This document shows positions 36,011-45,556 of a stretch of 64,000 nt of DNA, in pieces (position 1 is the stretch's first letter; every line of letters starts with the position of its first letter). Made by a program: the position numbers and the translations under genes. This DNA is from Arcanobacterium phocisimile (GTDB taxonomy: Bacteria > Actinomycetota > Actinomycetes > Actinomycetales > Actinomycetaceae): positions 1,550,001 to 1,614,000 of the forward strand of contig NZ_CP070228.1 of NCBI RefSeq assembly GCF_016904675.1, written 5' to 3'. Below the pieces are notes generated by a model that saw only the letters and a list, made by a program, of their open reading frames with translations, searched no databases and was not told the DNA's origin.

Positions 36011-37441
36011 TCACGGACCAACGCTGATTGTTATGGCTTGGTCTTGGGCACCTTGCGAAACGAGCGGAACATACGCGATACCAGTTCCGTTATTCAATGG
36101 CGTTGTTATTTCGACGCCGACGTTGAGCAACCGTGAACTATCGAGCCACACGAAGTGTGTTCCGGGTGCGATATCGATCATCTGGGTGCCCGAGAGGCGT
36201 TCCGTCGTAGAATAAGTTTCCTTGCCGGTTTCGTCATACCCAGTTACCGTAACCTCAGATTCATCTGGCGATACGGCAATCAGACGTGCGTCTCCGACAC
36301 CTATTGCTGCTCCCCCGGCACGAATTGGAGTTTGTGAAGCTATCCATGCATGATCGCTAGCACCACCCGAAGCAAGAGCAATCTCGGCGCTTGCTGTCAT
36401 AGGTTGGTCTGCTGAGATTTGTACCGCATAAGTACCGGCTGGCAATCCATCAAGTGTCAAATCTAATACGGACTGAGCAGGAACTGTCACTTCCGGAGTT
36501 CCTGGTAGAGGTTGTTCAGTTTCGCCTATCAAGCTGATCTGCGCGGTTAATTCATCGGCATGCGGGTTGACAATACGTAATGTTGCTGTTCGTTCTTCAG
36601 CAGGAATACTCGCATCTGCTGCCACTTTTTCTGGCACCACAATACCCGGTATCACGATCTTAGTTGCGATTTCCGAATTACTGATAACCGATACCCCACT
36701 TGGGGTGAACCCCTCGAGTTCATTTGTTTGCATCGTCGCCGCAAACGTTCCCGAATCAGAAGAAAGATGAAGTGCGAGTTGTTGGGTGTCTGGGATAAGG
36801 CCATCCATGTTTAGCTCGGTTGTTGATTGGGGTGCAATCGCAATCTGTTGCGAGCTCGTTAAATCTACCTGACCGCGTTCACCGTAGGCGGTGAGAGTCA
36901 CGGTAATCGGATTTTGCCCTGGATTGGCAATACTCACAACGTTGTACGTACCTGTTTGAGCCTTACTACCAACCAGCCACATGGATTGGCGTGTCCACTG
37001 GCATGGATTAACTGCTAGCCCGCGCATATCACCGCCACCGATACGCGCATACGATCCGCCCATAAATCTCTTTGCAGATACGTCAGAGCTCGAGGTCAGC
37101 ACCGTTCCTGCACCTAGTTCCGGCGCAAAATCTTGCCTCGTTGCCGAAATAGTCGGCGGCGATGTGAGCGTTTGGCTTCGGTTATCAAACCACTGTCCAT
37201 TGTGAACGAAAACTGATGCACCAGCAAGAACTGATTCTGCTTCCTGAGTGACATTGACACCTTCTTCCACCGTGCGCCTAAGGCCAGGGGTGCAAGCAAG
37301 AGCAAATGTCTGACCCTCCGGTAGATAGCGTGTGGGTTCGACACTCTCATGGACAATCGGCTTCATGGCCAATCCGCCAACAACTACTCCTCCAGCTAGC
37401 GCAAGGATGGCAATTGCTGAAACTAATGGTTTGAATTTCAT
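36011..37441 (-). CDS. DUF5719-family exported or membrane-anchored protein
   Basis: A 476-residue protein with an N-terminal hydrophobic segment (ILALAGGVVVGGLAM), then a long extracellular part rich in Ser, Thr and Val with repeated beta-rich segments such as VVSIANPGQNPITVTLTAYG. This fits DUF5719 of actinobacteria; function unknown. The ATG overlaps the glycosyltransferase stop (ATGA), so the two products are made together. It ends 17 nt from the convergent Rv3259-like gene. Confidence 0.85.
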   Translation of the reverse strand: MKFKPLVSAIAILALAGGVVVGGLAMKPIVHESVEPTRYLPEGQTFALACTPGLRRTVEEGVNVTQEAESVLAGASVFVHNGQWFDNRSQTLTSPPTISATRQDFAPELGAGTVLTSSSDVSAKRFMGGSYARIGGGDMRGLAVNPCQWTRQSMWLVGSKAQTGTYNVVSIANPGQNPITVTLTAYGERGQVDLTSSQQIAIAPQSTTELNMDGLIPDTQQLALHLSSDSGTFAATMQTNELEGFTPSGVSVISNSEIATKIVIPGIVVPEKVAADASIPAEERTATLRIVNPHADELTAQISLIGETEQPLPGTPEVTVPAQSVLDLTLDGLPAGTYAVQISADQPMTASAEIALASGGASDHAWIASQTPIRAGGAAIGVGDARLIAVSPDESEVTVTGYDETGKETYSTTERLSGTQMIDIAPGTHFVWLDSSRLLNVGVEITTPLNNGTGIAYVPLVSQGAQDQAITISVGP

Positions 37442-40383
37442 AGTTGTACTCTCCGGCCGATGCGCGGTAGACCTGCCAAGATACCTATAGCCATGAATAG
37501 ATATTGGACTAAGGTCAGCATTTCATGCACTGTGTTGTCTGGTTCAACGACAAGCTCGCCGGAGGCACCTGGTGGAACGGCAAATGCTTGTTGCCAGCCC
37601 AGCTTCGCTATGTCAAGTTCCTGATCACCAACGCGTGCGCGCCAGTGTGGCCAGACCCGCTCCGGGATAACAACAATTCGTTCAGAGGCTACGCCCGTCA
37701 ACAACTGAGGACGTCCTACAAAGGCATGAACAACTGGTTCATCGACGTCGTCAACCCGCCAGAAATCCCCGGATTCGTGTCCGGAAACATACGTGATGTT
37801 AGGTAATGCATTGAGCGCAGCTACGAGCTGTGCCCGTTCGAGACTGTCTCCTGGCGGCACAAGAATAAGGGAAACACCATGCACCCGAAGTGCCGAGTTA
37901 ACTGACTGTGAACGTCCAATAATATTTGCGATTGTTTGGGCAAGTTCTTCAGTGGCCCAGCTATCGATTCCTTTTGCTCGACCACTCATACTAGCTTCAG
38001 TTAGCTCAGTTCCATATCCACGCCACAGCTGGGCAACAATCCGATCAGCGTCAACCGACAAACTTAAAACCTTCGATCCCGAGCGTTGATCTTCAACTCC
38101 GACTGCTGGAAGTAAAGTTTGGGATACTGGAGCAACCTCACGCAACTGTGCAACACTGAGCACAAAATGAGTGGTTGTTCCGAAAACTCCTAGCACTAAA
38201 ATTATGCCGATAACCGCGACACTAAGATGCTTAAAACCAAACGATGAGGCTCGTAGCCAGGTTCTCCCTCCGGCAAATCCATACGCAACAGCCATCACCA
38301 GTGAGACCCAGGTCAGTTCCTGCCCTAAACCAGACCATAAATTCAGTGCCGGGTCCGTAATACGTGTAGTTCCCAAAGCAAGCAACATGCCGAGAATCGC
38401 CCACAGCCACGCCACACGAATACGCCCATAGAGCGATGTTCGAACCAATACGACAACAGCGACGGCCACCAACCCAGCCGGCAGGGCAAATGCTATTGTT
38501 GACCAACCAAGCGGCCACGGCGACGCATACGGGACCAAATCAAGTACATCACGCCCACTACTGAGATCACGCTGGACGATACCGGTAGTGGTGAAAAGGT
38601 AACGTTCCCTAGCTAGATACAATCCAGGAAGATGAACCACCATAGCTGGCAAAGCGAGGAAAAACCATCGCCACCGACGTTGATGGGCGATAAAACCAAG
38701 CACGCACAGCCCCACACAGAGCACAGAAAATATCGGTGCTGCAAGCGAGGCGATCATCATAAAGAACGCCAACATACTTGCGTCACGGCTGTTGTTTCGC
38801 CATGCCCCGCCTAACGCATAGGCACAACCAGATAGCCCTGTAAAAGCTACGACGCCCGCAACCCTACCCGTCGCCAGTGAAATCAGAAACACCGGGGAAA
38901 CAATCCACACCACAGTGAGCACAACACGTGCCGGCCAGCTCACAACGACTCGGCCCACCGCCGCATATGCCAGCAACGCGACCAACGGCAATGCCAGATA
39001 CATCAGCACGGTCACGAGTTGCCCGAGAGTGATCTGGAACGGCTGCAACAATGCGAGTGGCAGGGAGAGGAAAACCCATAAAGGATCTATTGTTCCGGGA
39101 AAACCGTCTGCTGAGGAAATCCATCCCGTCATAGCTTCACGCGTAAGGTCAAACCCCGTCAACGAGCTTACTGCCAAGCCACCGCCGGTTAAGGCTCCGT
39201 TGGAAGCAACCGGAATAAAAATAATACCAGCGAGTACCGTCGATAATGCCAGCGTAAGCATGCGTCCAATACGCACGCCACGAGAATGCTCTCGCCATTC
39301 CATAATCGTGAATTGATCCGGAGCTTGTGACAATGCTGCCGCGTCTGCGTGTGCGCGCCGTGATTGCCGTTTGGCTAGCCGGACACTCCACGGTTTTTCT
39401 TCTAACGCAGCCAAGGCACGACGCGGTACTCGACGTACCGCGCGGTTGCGCCGTCGGGAATGGTAGATCGCTGGTAGCAAGCCAGCAAGTTTCCATCCGG
39501 CAACAAGTTCGGCACGACTGTATGCGACATCTTTGCCCATCAACCGTAAAAAAGCACGCGGGATACTGCCTACCACATACGACAGCCACAGGAATGGCAC
39601 CAGCACCGTCGGGGCAGCAATTAAGGCGTTATGGAGTTGTGCCGCTCGGCGAGCAGCAAACGATATCACTCGCGGTTGCCCTAAGGATATTTGCTTGTGA
39701 CGGACCCGCGCCTTTGGTTCGATCACTACTCTAAAACCTGCGCAACGGAATCGACGGCAAAGTTCTAGGCCCTCACCAAACGGCCCGAAAGCTTCATCAA
39801 ATCCGCTACATTCGTCAAACGTCGATGCACGCACTAGCATTCCGGCAGAGCCAACTGCCAAAACATCTGTGCGCGAATCGAGCTGACCTTGGTCAATTTC
39901 TCCCGGCTCGACATCTGGTATCCGGCGAGCTGAACGCGTTGCCCGGATACCGACCTCTAGAAGGGTGCGGTGCTGCGAACCCCAACCAATCTGTTTGGCG
40001 CCCACTGCGCCGATCTGCCGGGAGGCTTCCCCAGTTTGCACAAGAAGCTCTAAAGACTGATGTTCTGGAGCGCTATCGGCATGCAAGAACCATATCCAAG
40101 GGTCAGTTAATGGACGATTTTCGATCGTCGCAGCTACTGCACGCCCGAACGTTTTCTGCTCGCCGATTGTGACAACGTCGGCATCGGGATACGCATCCGC
40201 AACAATGGATACATGCTCAGGTTCTGCAACTCCAACGACCACATGTGTAGCTTGGTAGGTTTGCGTTTTTAGTGCATGTAGCGTTTCAGGTAAAAATGCG
40301 ACGTCATGACGTTGGGAAATAACTACAGCTGTTACCCGGTCGCGACTGAATTCATTCATGGGATCGTCCAGCGGTGGCTGCAC
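37438..40383 (-). CDS. Family 2 glycosyltransferase fused to a polytopic membrane domain
   Basis: The 981-residue protein begins with a GT2 domain: TAVVISQRHDVAFLPETL, the metal-binding region WIWFLHADSAPE, and GSAGMLVRASTFDECSGFDE. About a dozen hydrophobic segments follow from residue ~250 to ~740 (e.g. VVVSWPARVVLTVVWIVSPV). The C-terminus is an extracellular-type domain with a last helix. It probably adds sugars to an envelope polymer or protein; donor and acceptor are unknown. The start is a GTG overlapping the whiB stop (TAGTG); an ATG nine codons in (MNEFSRD) is possible. DUF5719 follows with an ATGA overlap. Confidence 0.88.
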   Translation of the reverse strand: MQPPLDDPMNEFSRDRVTAVVISQRHDVAFLPETLHALKTQTYQATHVVVGVAEPEHVSIVADAYPDADVVTIGEQKTFGRAVAATIENRPLTDPWIWFLHADSAPEHQSLELLVQTGEASRQIGAVGAKQIGWGSQHRTLLEVGIRATRSARRIPDVEPGEIDQGQLDSRTDVLAVGSAGMLVRASTFDECSGFDEAFGPFGEGLELCRRFRCAGFRVVIEPKARVRHKQISLGQPRVISFAARRAAQLHNALIAAPTVLVPFLWLSYVVGSIPRAFLRLMGKDVAYSRAELVAGWKLAGLLPAIYHSRRRNRAVRRVPRRALAALEEKPWSVRLAKRQSRRAHADAAALSQAPDQFTIMEWREHSRGVRIGRMLTLALSTVLAGIIFIPVASNGALTGGGLAVSSLTGFDLTREAMTGWISSADGFPGTIDPLWVFLSLPLALLQPFQITLGQLVTVLMYLALPLVALLAYAAVGRVVVSWPARVVLTVVWIVSPVFLISLATGRVAGVVAFTGLSGCAYALGGAWRNNSRDASMLAFFMMIASLAAPIFSVLCVGLCVLGFIAHQRRWRWFFLALPAMVVHLPGLYLARERYLFTTTGIVQRDLSSGRDVLDLVPYASPWPLGWSTIAFALPAGLVAVAVVVLVRTSLYGRIRVAWLWAILGMLLALGTTRITDPALNLWSGLGQELTWVSLVMAVAYGFAGGRTWLRASSFGFKHLSVAVIGIILVLGVFGTTTHFVLSVAQLREVAPVSQTLLPAVGVEDQRSGSKVLSLSVDADRIVAQLWRGYGTELTEASMSGRAKGIDSWATEELAQTIANIIGRSQSVNSALRVHGVSLILVPPGDSLERAQLVAALNALPNITYVSGHESGDFWRVDDVDEPVVHAFVGRPQLLTGVASERIVVIPERVWPHWRARVGDQELDIAKLGWQQAFAVPPGASGELVVEPDNTVHEMLTLVQYLFMAIGILAGLPRIGRRVQL

Positions 40384-40730
40384 TACCCGCGCGAACCCCG
40401 AGCTACCTTCCGTTCGCGAGCCATACGCTTGCGATCATTGTCGGACGTGCCACCCCAGATTCCGTGGCGAATATCGTGTGAGACGGCATACTCCAAGCAC
40501 TCTGCCCTTACTGAGCAACTCGCACATACCGATGTTGCAGGGGCGGTAGAACCGCCTTTTTCCGGATAGAAAATATCTGGATCAGTTTGGGCGCACAACG
40601 CCTCTTCCATCCAGCTAAGATCTTCAGCAACAAGCGTGCCATACCCAAGATTAAAGATTCCCTGCATGAGGGCCTGGGCATTGGGCGCATCGGAATTACT
40701 GTCCGTCACTTGTGCCTCTGGTTCCCACAT
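40383..40730 (-). CDS. whiB2: WhiB-family iron-sulfur regulator (WhiB2/WhmD type)
   Basis: WhiB proteins bind a [4Fe-4S] cluster and act with the principal sigma factor. Four cysteines are present: one in ALCAQTDPDIF, two in VCASC and one in ECLEYAV. The GIWGG turn and a basic C-terminus (RKRMARERKVARG) follow. The PEKGGST segment matches WhiB2/WhmD, which controls septation, and the neighbourhood (DUF3499, Rv3259-like) supports this. The ATG at 40730 has AAGGG; a GTG nine codons in (VTDSNSD) with GAGG 5 nt upstream is an alternative. Confidence 0.88.
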   Translation of the reverse strand: MWEPEAQVTDSNSDAPNAQALMQGIFNLGYGTLVAEDLSWMEEALCAQTDPDIFYPEKGGSTAPATSVCASCSVRAECLEYAVSHDIRHGIWGGTSDNDRKRMARERKVARGSRG

Positions 40731-40763
40731 ACGATAGTCCCTTCGAAAAAACTTGCTATGTAA

Positions 40764-40793
40764 ATTACACGCGTGTCATACCCCAAAAGTCAA
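40764..40793 (-). promoter_or_regulatory. Promoter of whiB2
   Basis: On the minus strand TTGACT (40788-40793) is followed after 18 bp by TGTAAT (40764-40769). Both hexamers are close to consensus. A transcript would carry a leader of roughly 27 nt before the whiB2 ATG. Confidence 0.6.
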
Positions 40794-40849
40794 GGCGATA
40801 AGGCAAACTGCCCCCTAGCATTCGAAATAATCACACGAAAAGAGAAAAC

Positions 40850-41500
40850 ATGTCTTACCAACCTGCTGATGTCATCTCCGCGATGCTCACACGCGGAACT
40901 ATGCCGGCTTTGACCTGGTATGGGGACGGTGAGCGCATAGAGCTGTCCGGAAAAGTCACAGCTATGCACATCGTGAAAATTTTGCAGTATCTGCGTGATG
41001 ATCTCGGACTCGATGCGAACTCCCGTCTTATCCTCGACCTACCGATACATTGGAAAAGCATACTGTGGCATCTGGCCGGATTAGTGACCGGGTGCCAGGT
41101 TCTTACTGAAGTTGAACAGCTTTCCTGGGACGACGTCGTCATTACTAACACTCCGGAGGCCGAGCCAGACGACGGCGTGCACCTGGCACTCAACCTGCAG
41201 TCGCTTGCGCTGTCTTGGAACGGGCCTTTACCTATCGGATACGAAGATGCGACTGCCGCCTCGATGCGCTTTTCCGACACAATCGACACTTCAACTCTCC
41301 ACGCCGAGCAACTTACCGTCGAACTGCCACCACAAACGGCAAGTAGCTCACTAGCAATCTATCCCACAACGTTTTCTGATGTCACTACACGGTTGATCGG
41401 AGCTATAATAAGTAACCACAACTTGGTGATAATTACCCCAGAAAATAACGAAGAAGCCATTCTTAAAGCTGAAAACGCGACGATATGGGATAGAATTTGA
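40850..41500 (+). CDS. TIGR03089-family protein
   Basis: A 216-residue actinobacterial protein that resembles the N-terminal part of acyl-adenylating enzymes but is far too short to be one. PALTWYGDGERIELSGKV and SRLILDLPIHWKS are hallmark stretches of TIGR03089. No AMP-binding P-loop signature is visible. The AAGAGA before the ATG may serve as ribosome site. Its place next to LCP genes is as in mycobacteria (Rv3267/Rv3268). Function unknown; an envelope role is inferred from context. Confidence 0.88.
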   Translation: MSYQPADVISAMLTRGTMPALTWYGDGERIELSGKVTAMHIVKILQYLRDDLGLDANSRLILDLPIHWKSILWHLAGLVTGCQVLTEVEQLSWDDVVITNTPEAEPDDGVHLALNLQSLALSWNGPLPIGYEDATAASMRFSDTIDTSTLHAEQLTVELPPQTASSSLAIYPTTFSDVTTRLIGAIISNHNLVIITPENNEEAILKAENATIWDRI

Positions 41501-41565
41501 CCACTCACTGATTGCCAACCTTTCGGCAGCACTGTTTTTATTACTAAGCGAAGTAGGACTAGAGC

Positions 41566-42723
41566 GTGAAACATTCGAGCGACACTTCTCAACTGCCCCA
41601 AAGGTCAGCAACCCATCAACGTAAATTAAACCCGTGGCGCAACCGCATTCGGGCGTTCCTCTTAACGCTCTTAGCCTGTACTCTCACTGGCGGGACAGCA
41701 CTCGCGACAATGCTCCAACAGTTGCAGAGTTCGATTAAGCAACACGATGTCTCGAATTTAGTCGTCCAAGAAGATCGTCCAGTCGAAAACCAGGCTCCGC
41801 TTGATCAAAAAGCTGGCAAGCCACTAAATATTTTACTCCTTGGTGCAGATCAGGCCGACGGCGGAGTCCAGCGTTCGGATACGACTATGCTCGTCCACGT
41901 TTCAGCCGATCGCCAGCGCGTCGATGTCGTCTCAATCCCACGCGACACTCTTGTTGATATTCCGCCTTGCATGATGGGCAATGATGAATCTTCTTACCGT
42001 CAAACAGATGCGATGTTCAATGCCGCTTTCTCTACTGGTGGTACCTTTGGCGGGTCGGTAGCACAAGCTGCTGCGTGTACAATGCGTACCGTTGAGGAAC
42101 TCACCAACATCTATATCGACGGATTTGCCGTGTTAAATTTTGATTCATTCCGTGACGTAGTAAACACCATCGGCGGAATCGATATGTGCTTCAATGAGGA
42201 TATTGACGACGCATACTCCGGTATTAGTCTCAGTGCTGGTTGCCATCATTTAGATGGAACTCAAGCTCTTGGCATTGCTCGTGCACGCTATTCCATTGGC
42301 GACGGGTCTGACATCGGTCGTATTTCACGCCAACATCAGGTTGTGACGGCGATTGTGAAGAAAACATTGGCACTCAACCTGTTCACGGATATCCCAACGC
42401 TCTACGGTATCCTCAAGGACGTCACTAGCCATATGGATCTTTCATCGGGACTTGGCGACATCCAGTGGCTAGGTGGCTTTGCTTACTCGCTTCGAAATGT
42501 CGATCCGGACGAAATTAATTTTACAACTATGCCATTTATCTACGAAGGCCCGCGTGTACGGCCATCGTACTCAGCCTCATTAGTATGGAAGGCACTAGTT
42601 GAGGACCAACCCATCCCAGCTGAAGCTTCGGCTAATGACTCTGGCCCGGACATTGTTCGCAGTGTAACTCCAGAACAGTTAGAAGAATTCTCCAATAACC
42701 TCGGCTCTGGGCTTGTCCAGTAA
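41566..42723 (+). CDS. LytR-CpsA-Psr family glycopolymer ligase
   Basis: LCP enzymes transfer lipid-linked glycopolymers onto peptidoglycan or protein. A short cytoplasmic tail and one transmembrane helix (RAFLLTLLACTLTGGTALAT) precede the LCP domain. It shows the conserved RSDTTMLVHV, SIPRDTLVDIP and DGSDIGRISRQHQVV with catalytic Arg and Asp residues. Two Cys pairs in the domain suggest disulfides. The start is a GTG at 41566. It lies 65 nt after the TIGR03089 gene and 16 nt before a second LCP gene. Confidence 0.93.
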   Translation: MKHSSDTSQLPQRSATHQRKLNPWRNRIRAFLLTLLACTLTGGTALATMLQQLQSSIKQHDVSNLVVQEDRPVENQAPLDQKAGKPLNILLLGADQADGGVQRSDTTMLVHVSADRQRVDVVSIPRDTLVDIPPCMMGNDESSYRQTDAMFNAAFSTGGTFGGSVAQAAACTMRTVEELTNIYIDGFAVLNFDSFRDVVNTIGGIDMCFNEDIDDAYSGISLSAGCHHLDGTQALGIARARYSIGDGSDIGRISRQHQVVTAIVKKTLALNLFTDIPTLYGILKDVTSHMDLSSGLGDIQWLGGFAYSLRNVDPDEINFTTMPFIYEGPRVRPSYSASLVWKALVEDQPIPAEASANDSGPDIVRSVTPEQLEEFSNNLGSGLVQ

Positions 42724-42739
42724 TTGTTAGGATTGACCT

Positions 42740-44140
42740 GTGACTCAACCTCCGTCATTCGAACCTCGCAAGCGGCGCCCGCGTCCACATGCCCAGGGCG
42801 CCCGACCAGTCGGACGCCCATCGTCGAGTGCGTCGCAAACACGTCCGACTTCTCGGCCTACAGGTTCCGAATCACACCAGTCAAGTGCTCACGCCCGCGA
42901 TCAGCGTTCGGCGGCAAGCCAGGCTCGCGCCCCACGCGGTCCGATCAGGAGATCTGCTTTCCGCGATCCTCAGTCACGAGCAGAGCATGCGCCAACTCCA
43001 ATGCCCGAAGGCTCGACCTCGCATGGTGCGATGCCTCCGTCGGTTCCACCCCAGCCCTCTCATGAGCGCGCTACTAACCGGCAGGCCACTCCTGTGCGGC
43101 TACCACGCACTGCCGGCGACTCTCCTCGCCCCCGCGCTAGTGTGCCTAGTCCACATTCGCCGTCAGGCAACACCGAGCCGAATCCCCACCGTGCTACTCG
43201 CCGCAGCTGGCAATATTATGCAAAAGCTAGTGCGATAGTGGTCGCGCTTTTTGTTTTTGCAACAGTTGGTTGGGGCTACTATCTCTATGATCTCGGTGAT
43301 TCTCAAATGTCTCGAACCTCAGCTTTGACTGGCCGGCCACCGACTCCCGGAACTACCTATCTGATCGTGGGTTCAGATGAACGCGGTGGTGTTGTCGATG
43401 ATCCCACGGAAGGTCATCGTGCCGATACTATTATGGTGTTGCACGTACCCGATTCTGGAACAACATCGTTAACCTCGATTCCGCGTGATTCGCTTGTCGA
43501 TTATCCAGATGGGGACGCCGGAAAAATTAATGCTTCATTCAATATCGATGGCGCACACTCATTAGTTGCGACTGTGGAAAATCTCAGTGGCTTAACCGTT
43601 GATCACTACGTGCAGATCGGCATGGATGGCGTCAAACAGCTCACAGATGCGGTTGGCGGAGTGAATCTTTGCCTCGATTACGATGTGGATGATCCGTACT
43701 CCACACTCGTGTGGGAGGCCGGTTGTCACGACGTCGATGGTACGACAGCGCTCGCTTTCTCTCGCATGCGCTACCAGGATCCGTTGGGCGATATTGGGCG
43801 TACCGCACGTCAACGTCAGGTGGTTTCTAAAATTATTAGTAAGGCCGCCTCTACGTCGACCTTCTTCAACCCTGGTAAGCAACGCCAGCTTGTCGAATCC
43901 GCCGCAGCAGTCCTGACAGCCGATACGTCTGACTCCTTGCTTGACGTCGCTTGGGCTGGTCTTGCGTTGCGCAACGCAATGGGCCCCGATGGCCTCATGG
44001 GCGCACCACCGATTAGCTCATTAAATTATGTCGGCTATGATGGAGCATCGTACGTGTTGCTCGACGAAGATACCATAGATAATTTCTGGGCAGAGGTTCG
44101 TGACGGTACAGTCACGAACGATTCCTTCGCTTCGTTCTAA
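42740..44140 (+). CDS. LytR-CpsA-Psr family protein with long disordered N-terminus
   Basis: The first ~160 residues are rich in Pro, Arg, Ser and His and look disordered and cytoplasmic. One transmembrane helix follows (ASAIVVALFVFATVGWGYYLY), then the LCP domain with HRADTIMVLHV, SIPRDSLVDYP and LGDIGRTARQRQVV. It starts at GTG 42740, where TAGGAT lies 6 nt upstream; this could be a weak ribosome site or a leaderless -10. The first LCP gene is immediately upstream. The domains have diverged, so the two may use different polymers or acceptors. Confidence 0.92.
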   Translation: MTQPPSFEPRKRRPRPHAQGARPVGRPSSSASQTRPTSRPTGSESHQSSAHARDQRSAASQARAPRGPIRRSAFRDPQSRAEHAPTPMPEGSTSHGAMPPSVPPQPSHERATNRQATPVRLPRTAGDSPRPRASVPSPHSPSGNTEPNPHRATRRSWQYYAKASAIVVALFVFATVGWGYYLYDLGDSQMSRTSALTGRPPTPGTTYLIVGSDERGGVVDDPTEGHRADTIMVLHVPDSGTTSLTSIPRDSLVDYPDGDAGKINASFNIDGAHSLVATVENLSGLTVDHYVQIGMDGVKQLTDAVGGVNLCLDYDVDDPYSTLVWEAGCHDVDGTTALAFSRMRYQDPLGDIGRTARQRQVVSKIISKAASTSTFFNPGKQRQLVESAAAVLTADTSDSLLDVAWAGLALRNAMGPDGLMGAPPISSLNYVGYDGASYVLLDEDTIDNFWAEVRDGTVTNDSFASF

Positions 44141-44177
44141 CGTTCCTTCTGGTTCTTTTGGCTATCGTTGTCTGAGC

Positions 44178-45494
44178 TTAACGTCGACGACGGCGTGAGG
44201 CTAAAGAAATAACGGCTCCTTGAGGAACTACATGACTAGGATCAAGATGCTCTGGGACCGAAGGAAGCGTCAGTGTGAACTCTGCAGGCTGTCGCGTGGT
44301 CAGTTCTAAGCGTCCGCCATTGCTCGAGGCGAGTTGACGGGCCACTGCTAGACCAATTCCGGTTGAGCCCGATCCAGAAACGCCTTTGTGGAAAATCGTA
44401 TCGCCAAGTTCGTCGGGCACTCCTGGTCCTTCGTCACGCACCTTTATGTTGATCATTCGCCCGGATTTGATTGGTGTAATGGTCGTTGTACCGGCACCAT
44501 ATTTCAACGAGTTTTCGAGCAGGGTCGCAATGATTTGAGAAAGAGATCCAGGAGTGGCGAGTACGAAGTCGTAGTCGCCGTCACCAAGCACAAGCTCACG
44601 GTGTTCGTTGCGAAAAACAGCGTTCCATTCATCGTATTGTTGCTCGCAGATCTCACGAATCGATACTGCTTCGGTTGTTGCACTCACGTCAGATGCTGAG
44701 GTGCGCATCAGCTCGGCAACCACACCACTGAGCCGGTCGATCTGTTCAAGGGCGCGGGATGCTTCTTCACGTACTTCGTCGTCGTCGGATAAATACTGGA
44801 TTTCTTCGACCCGCATGGATAATGCAGTCAGTGGAGTGCGTAACTGGTGGGCAGCATCTGCCGCAAATTGGCGTTCGGCAGCGATCCGTCCGGCCATACG
44901 TGTAGCAGTTCGTTCGAGCTCTTGATAAACTAGATCGATTTCCTCGATGCCCGACGGTTCCATGTGTGGCCGCACGCGCCCATTTCCGATTTGCTCAGCA
45001 GTAGCTGCGAGTAACACAAGTGGATCAGAGAGCGTACGAGCTCGACGGTGGGCAACGAGACCACCGACTGCGTATGCGGAAACGACGAGCACTAAGGCTG
45101 CACCACAGAGTTTAAAAATATTACCGAGTGCCGCGTATTTCGGAGCGGAAATCGTCACCAGCGTACCTTGTGGGGAGAAGCGACGGATCTCAAAGCGCAA
45201 CGGAGCAACCGGGTTTGTTGATTCAAATGTTTGCCCGTTGGGATAAGCTACGGAAATATGAACTTCAGATAGTCGTGAGGATTCGGCAAGTGAATTGAGC
45301 AGATTCGGCCAGACTTTAGCATCATTTTGCTCGAGGCGGCCAATGATCTCAACAACCGTTTGTGAACGCACCTCGATGCTGGTTTGGGTATCGCGCCAGA
45401 TAAGGAAACTTCCTAATAAGACTCCCGGAATCGCAAAAAATAGCACTGCAACAGCTACCACGACTCGCATCAACTCGATTGTGCGTTGCCGCAT
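44178..45494 (-). CDS. Sensor histidine kinase
   Basis: A 438-residue membrane kinase: transmembrane helix at ~10-33, a ~100-residue extracellular sensor, a second helix at ~127-147, and a HAMP-like linker. The H-box is FAADAAHQLRTPLTAL, followed by N-box LLENSLKYG, G1 VRDEGPGVPDE and G2 GSTGIGLAVARQ. It pairs with the response regulator 63 nt upstream. The signal is unknown; I cannot name the system from sequence. Confidence 0.92.
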   Translation of the reverse strand: MRQRTIELMRVVVAVAVLFFAIPGVLLGSFLIWRDTQTSIEVRSQTVVEIIGRLEQNDAKVWPNLLNSLAESSRLSEVHISVAYPNGQTFESTNPVAPLRFEIRRFSPQGTLVTISAPKYAALGNIFKLCGAALVLVVSAYAVGGLVAHRRARTLSDPLVLLAATAEQIGNGRVRPHMEPSGIEEIDLVYQELERTATRMAGRIAAERQFAADAAHQLRTPLTALSMRVEEIQYLSDDDEVREEASRALEQIDRLSGVVAELMRTSASDVSATTEAVSIREICEQQYDEWNAVFRNEHRELVLGDGDYDFVLATPGSLSQIIATLLENSLKYGAGTTTITPIKSGRMINIKVRDEGPGVPDELGDTIFHKGVSGSGSTGIGLAVARQLASSNGGRLELTTRQPAEFTLTLPSVPEHLDPSHVVPQGAVISLASRRRRR

Positions 45495-45556
45495 CTTTTA
45501 CCTTTTCTAGTCGAAACTTTTCTGGCACCGATTCCCGAACAACGGGTAAAGCCTTG

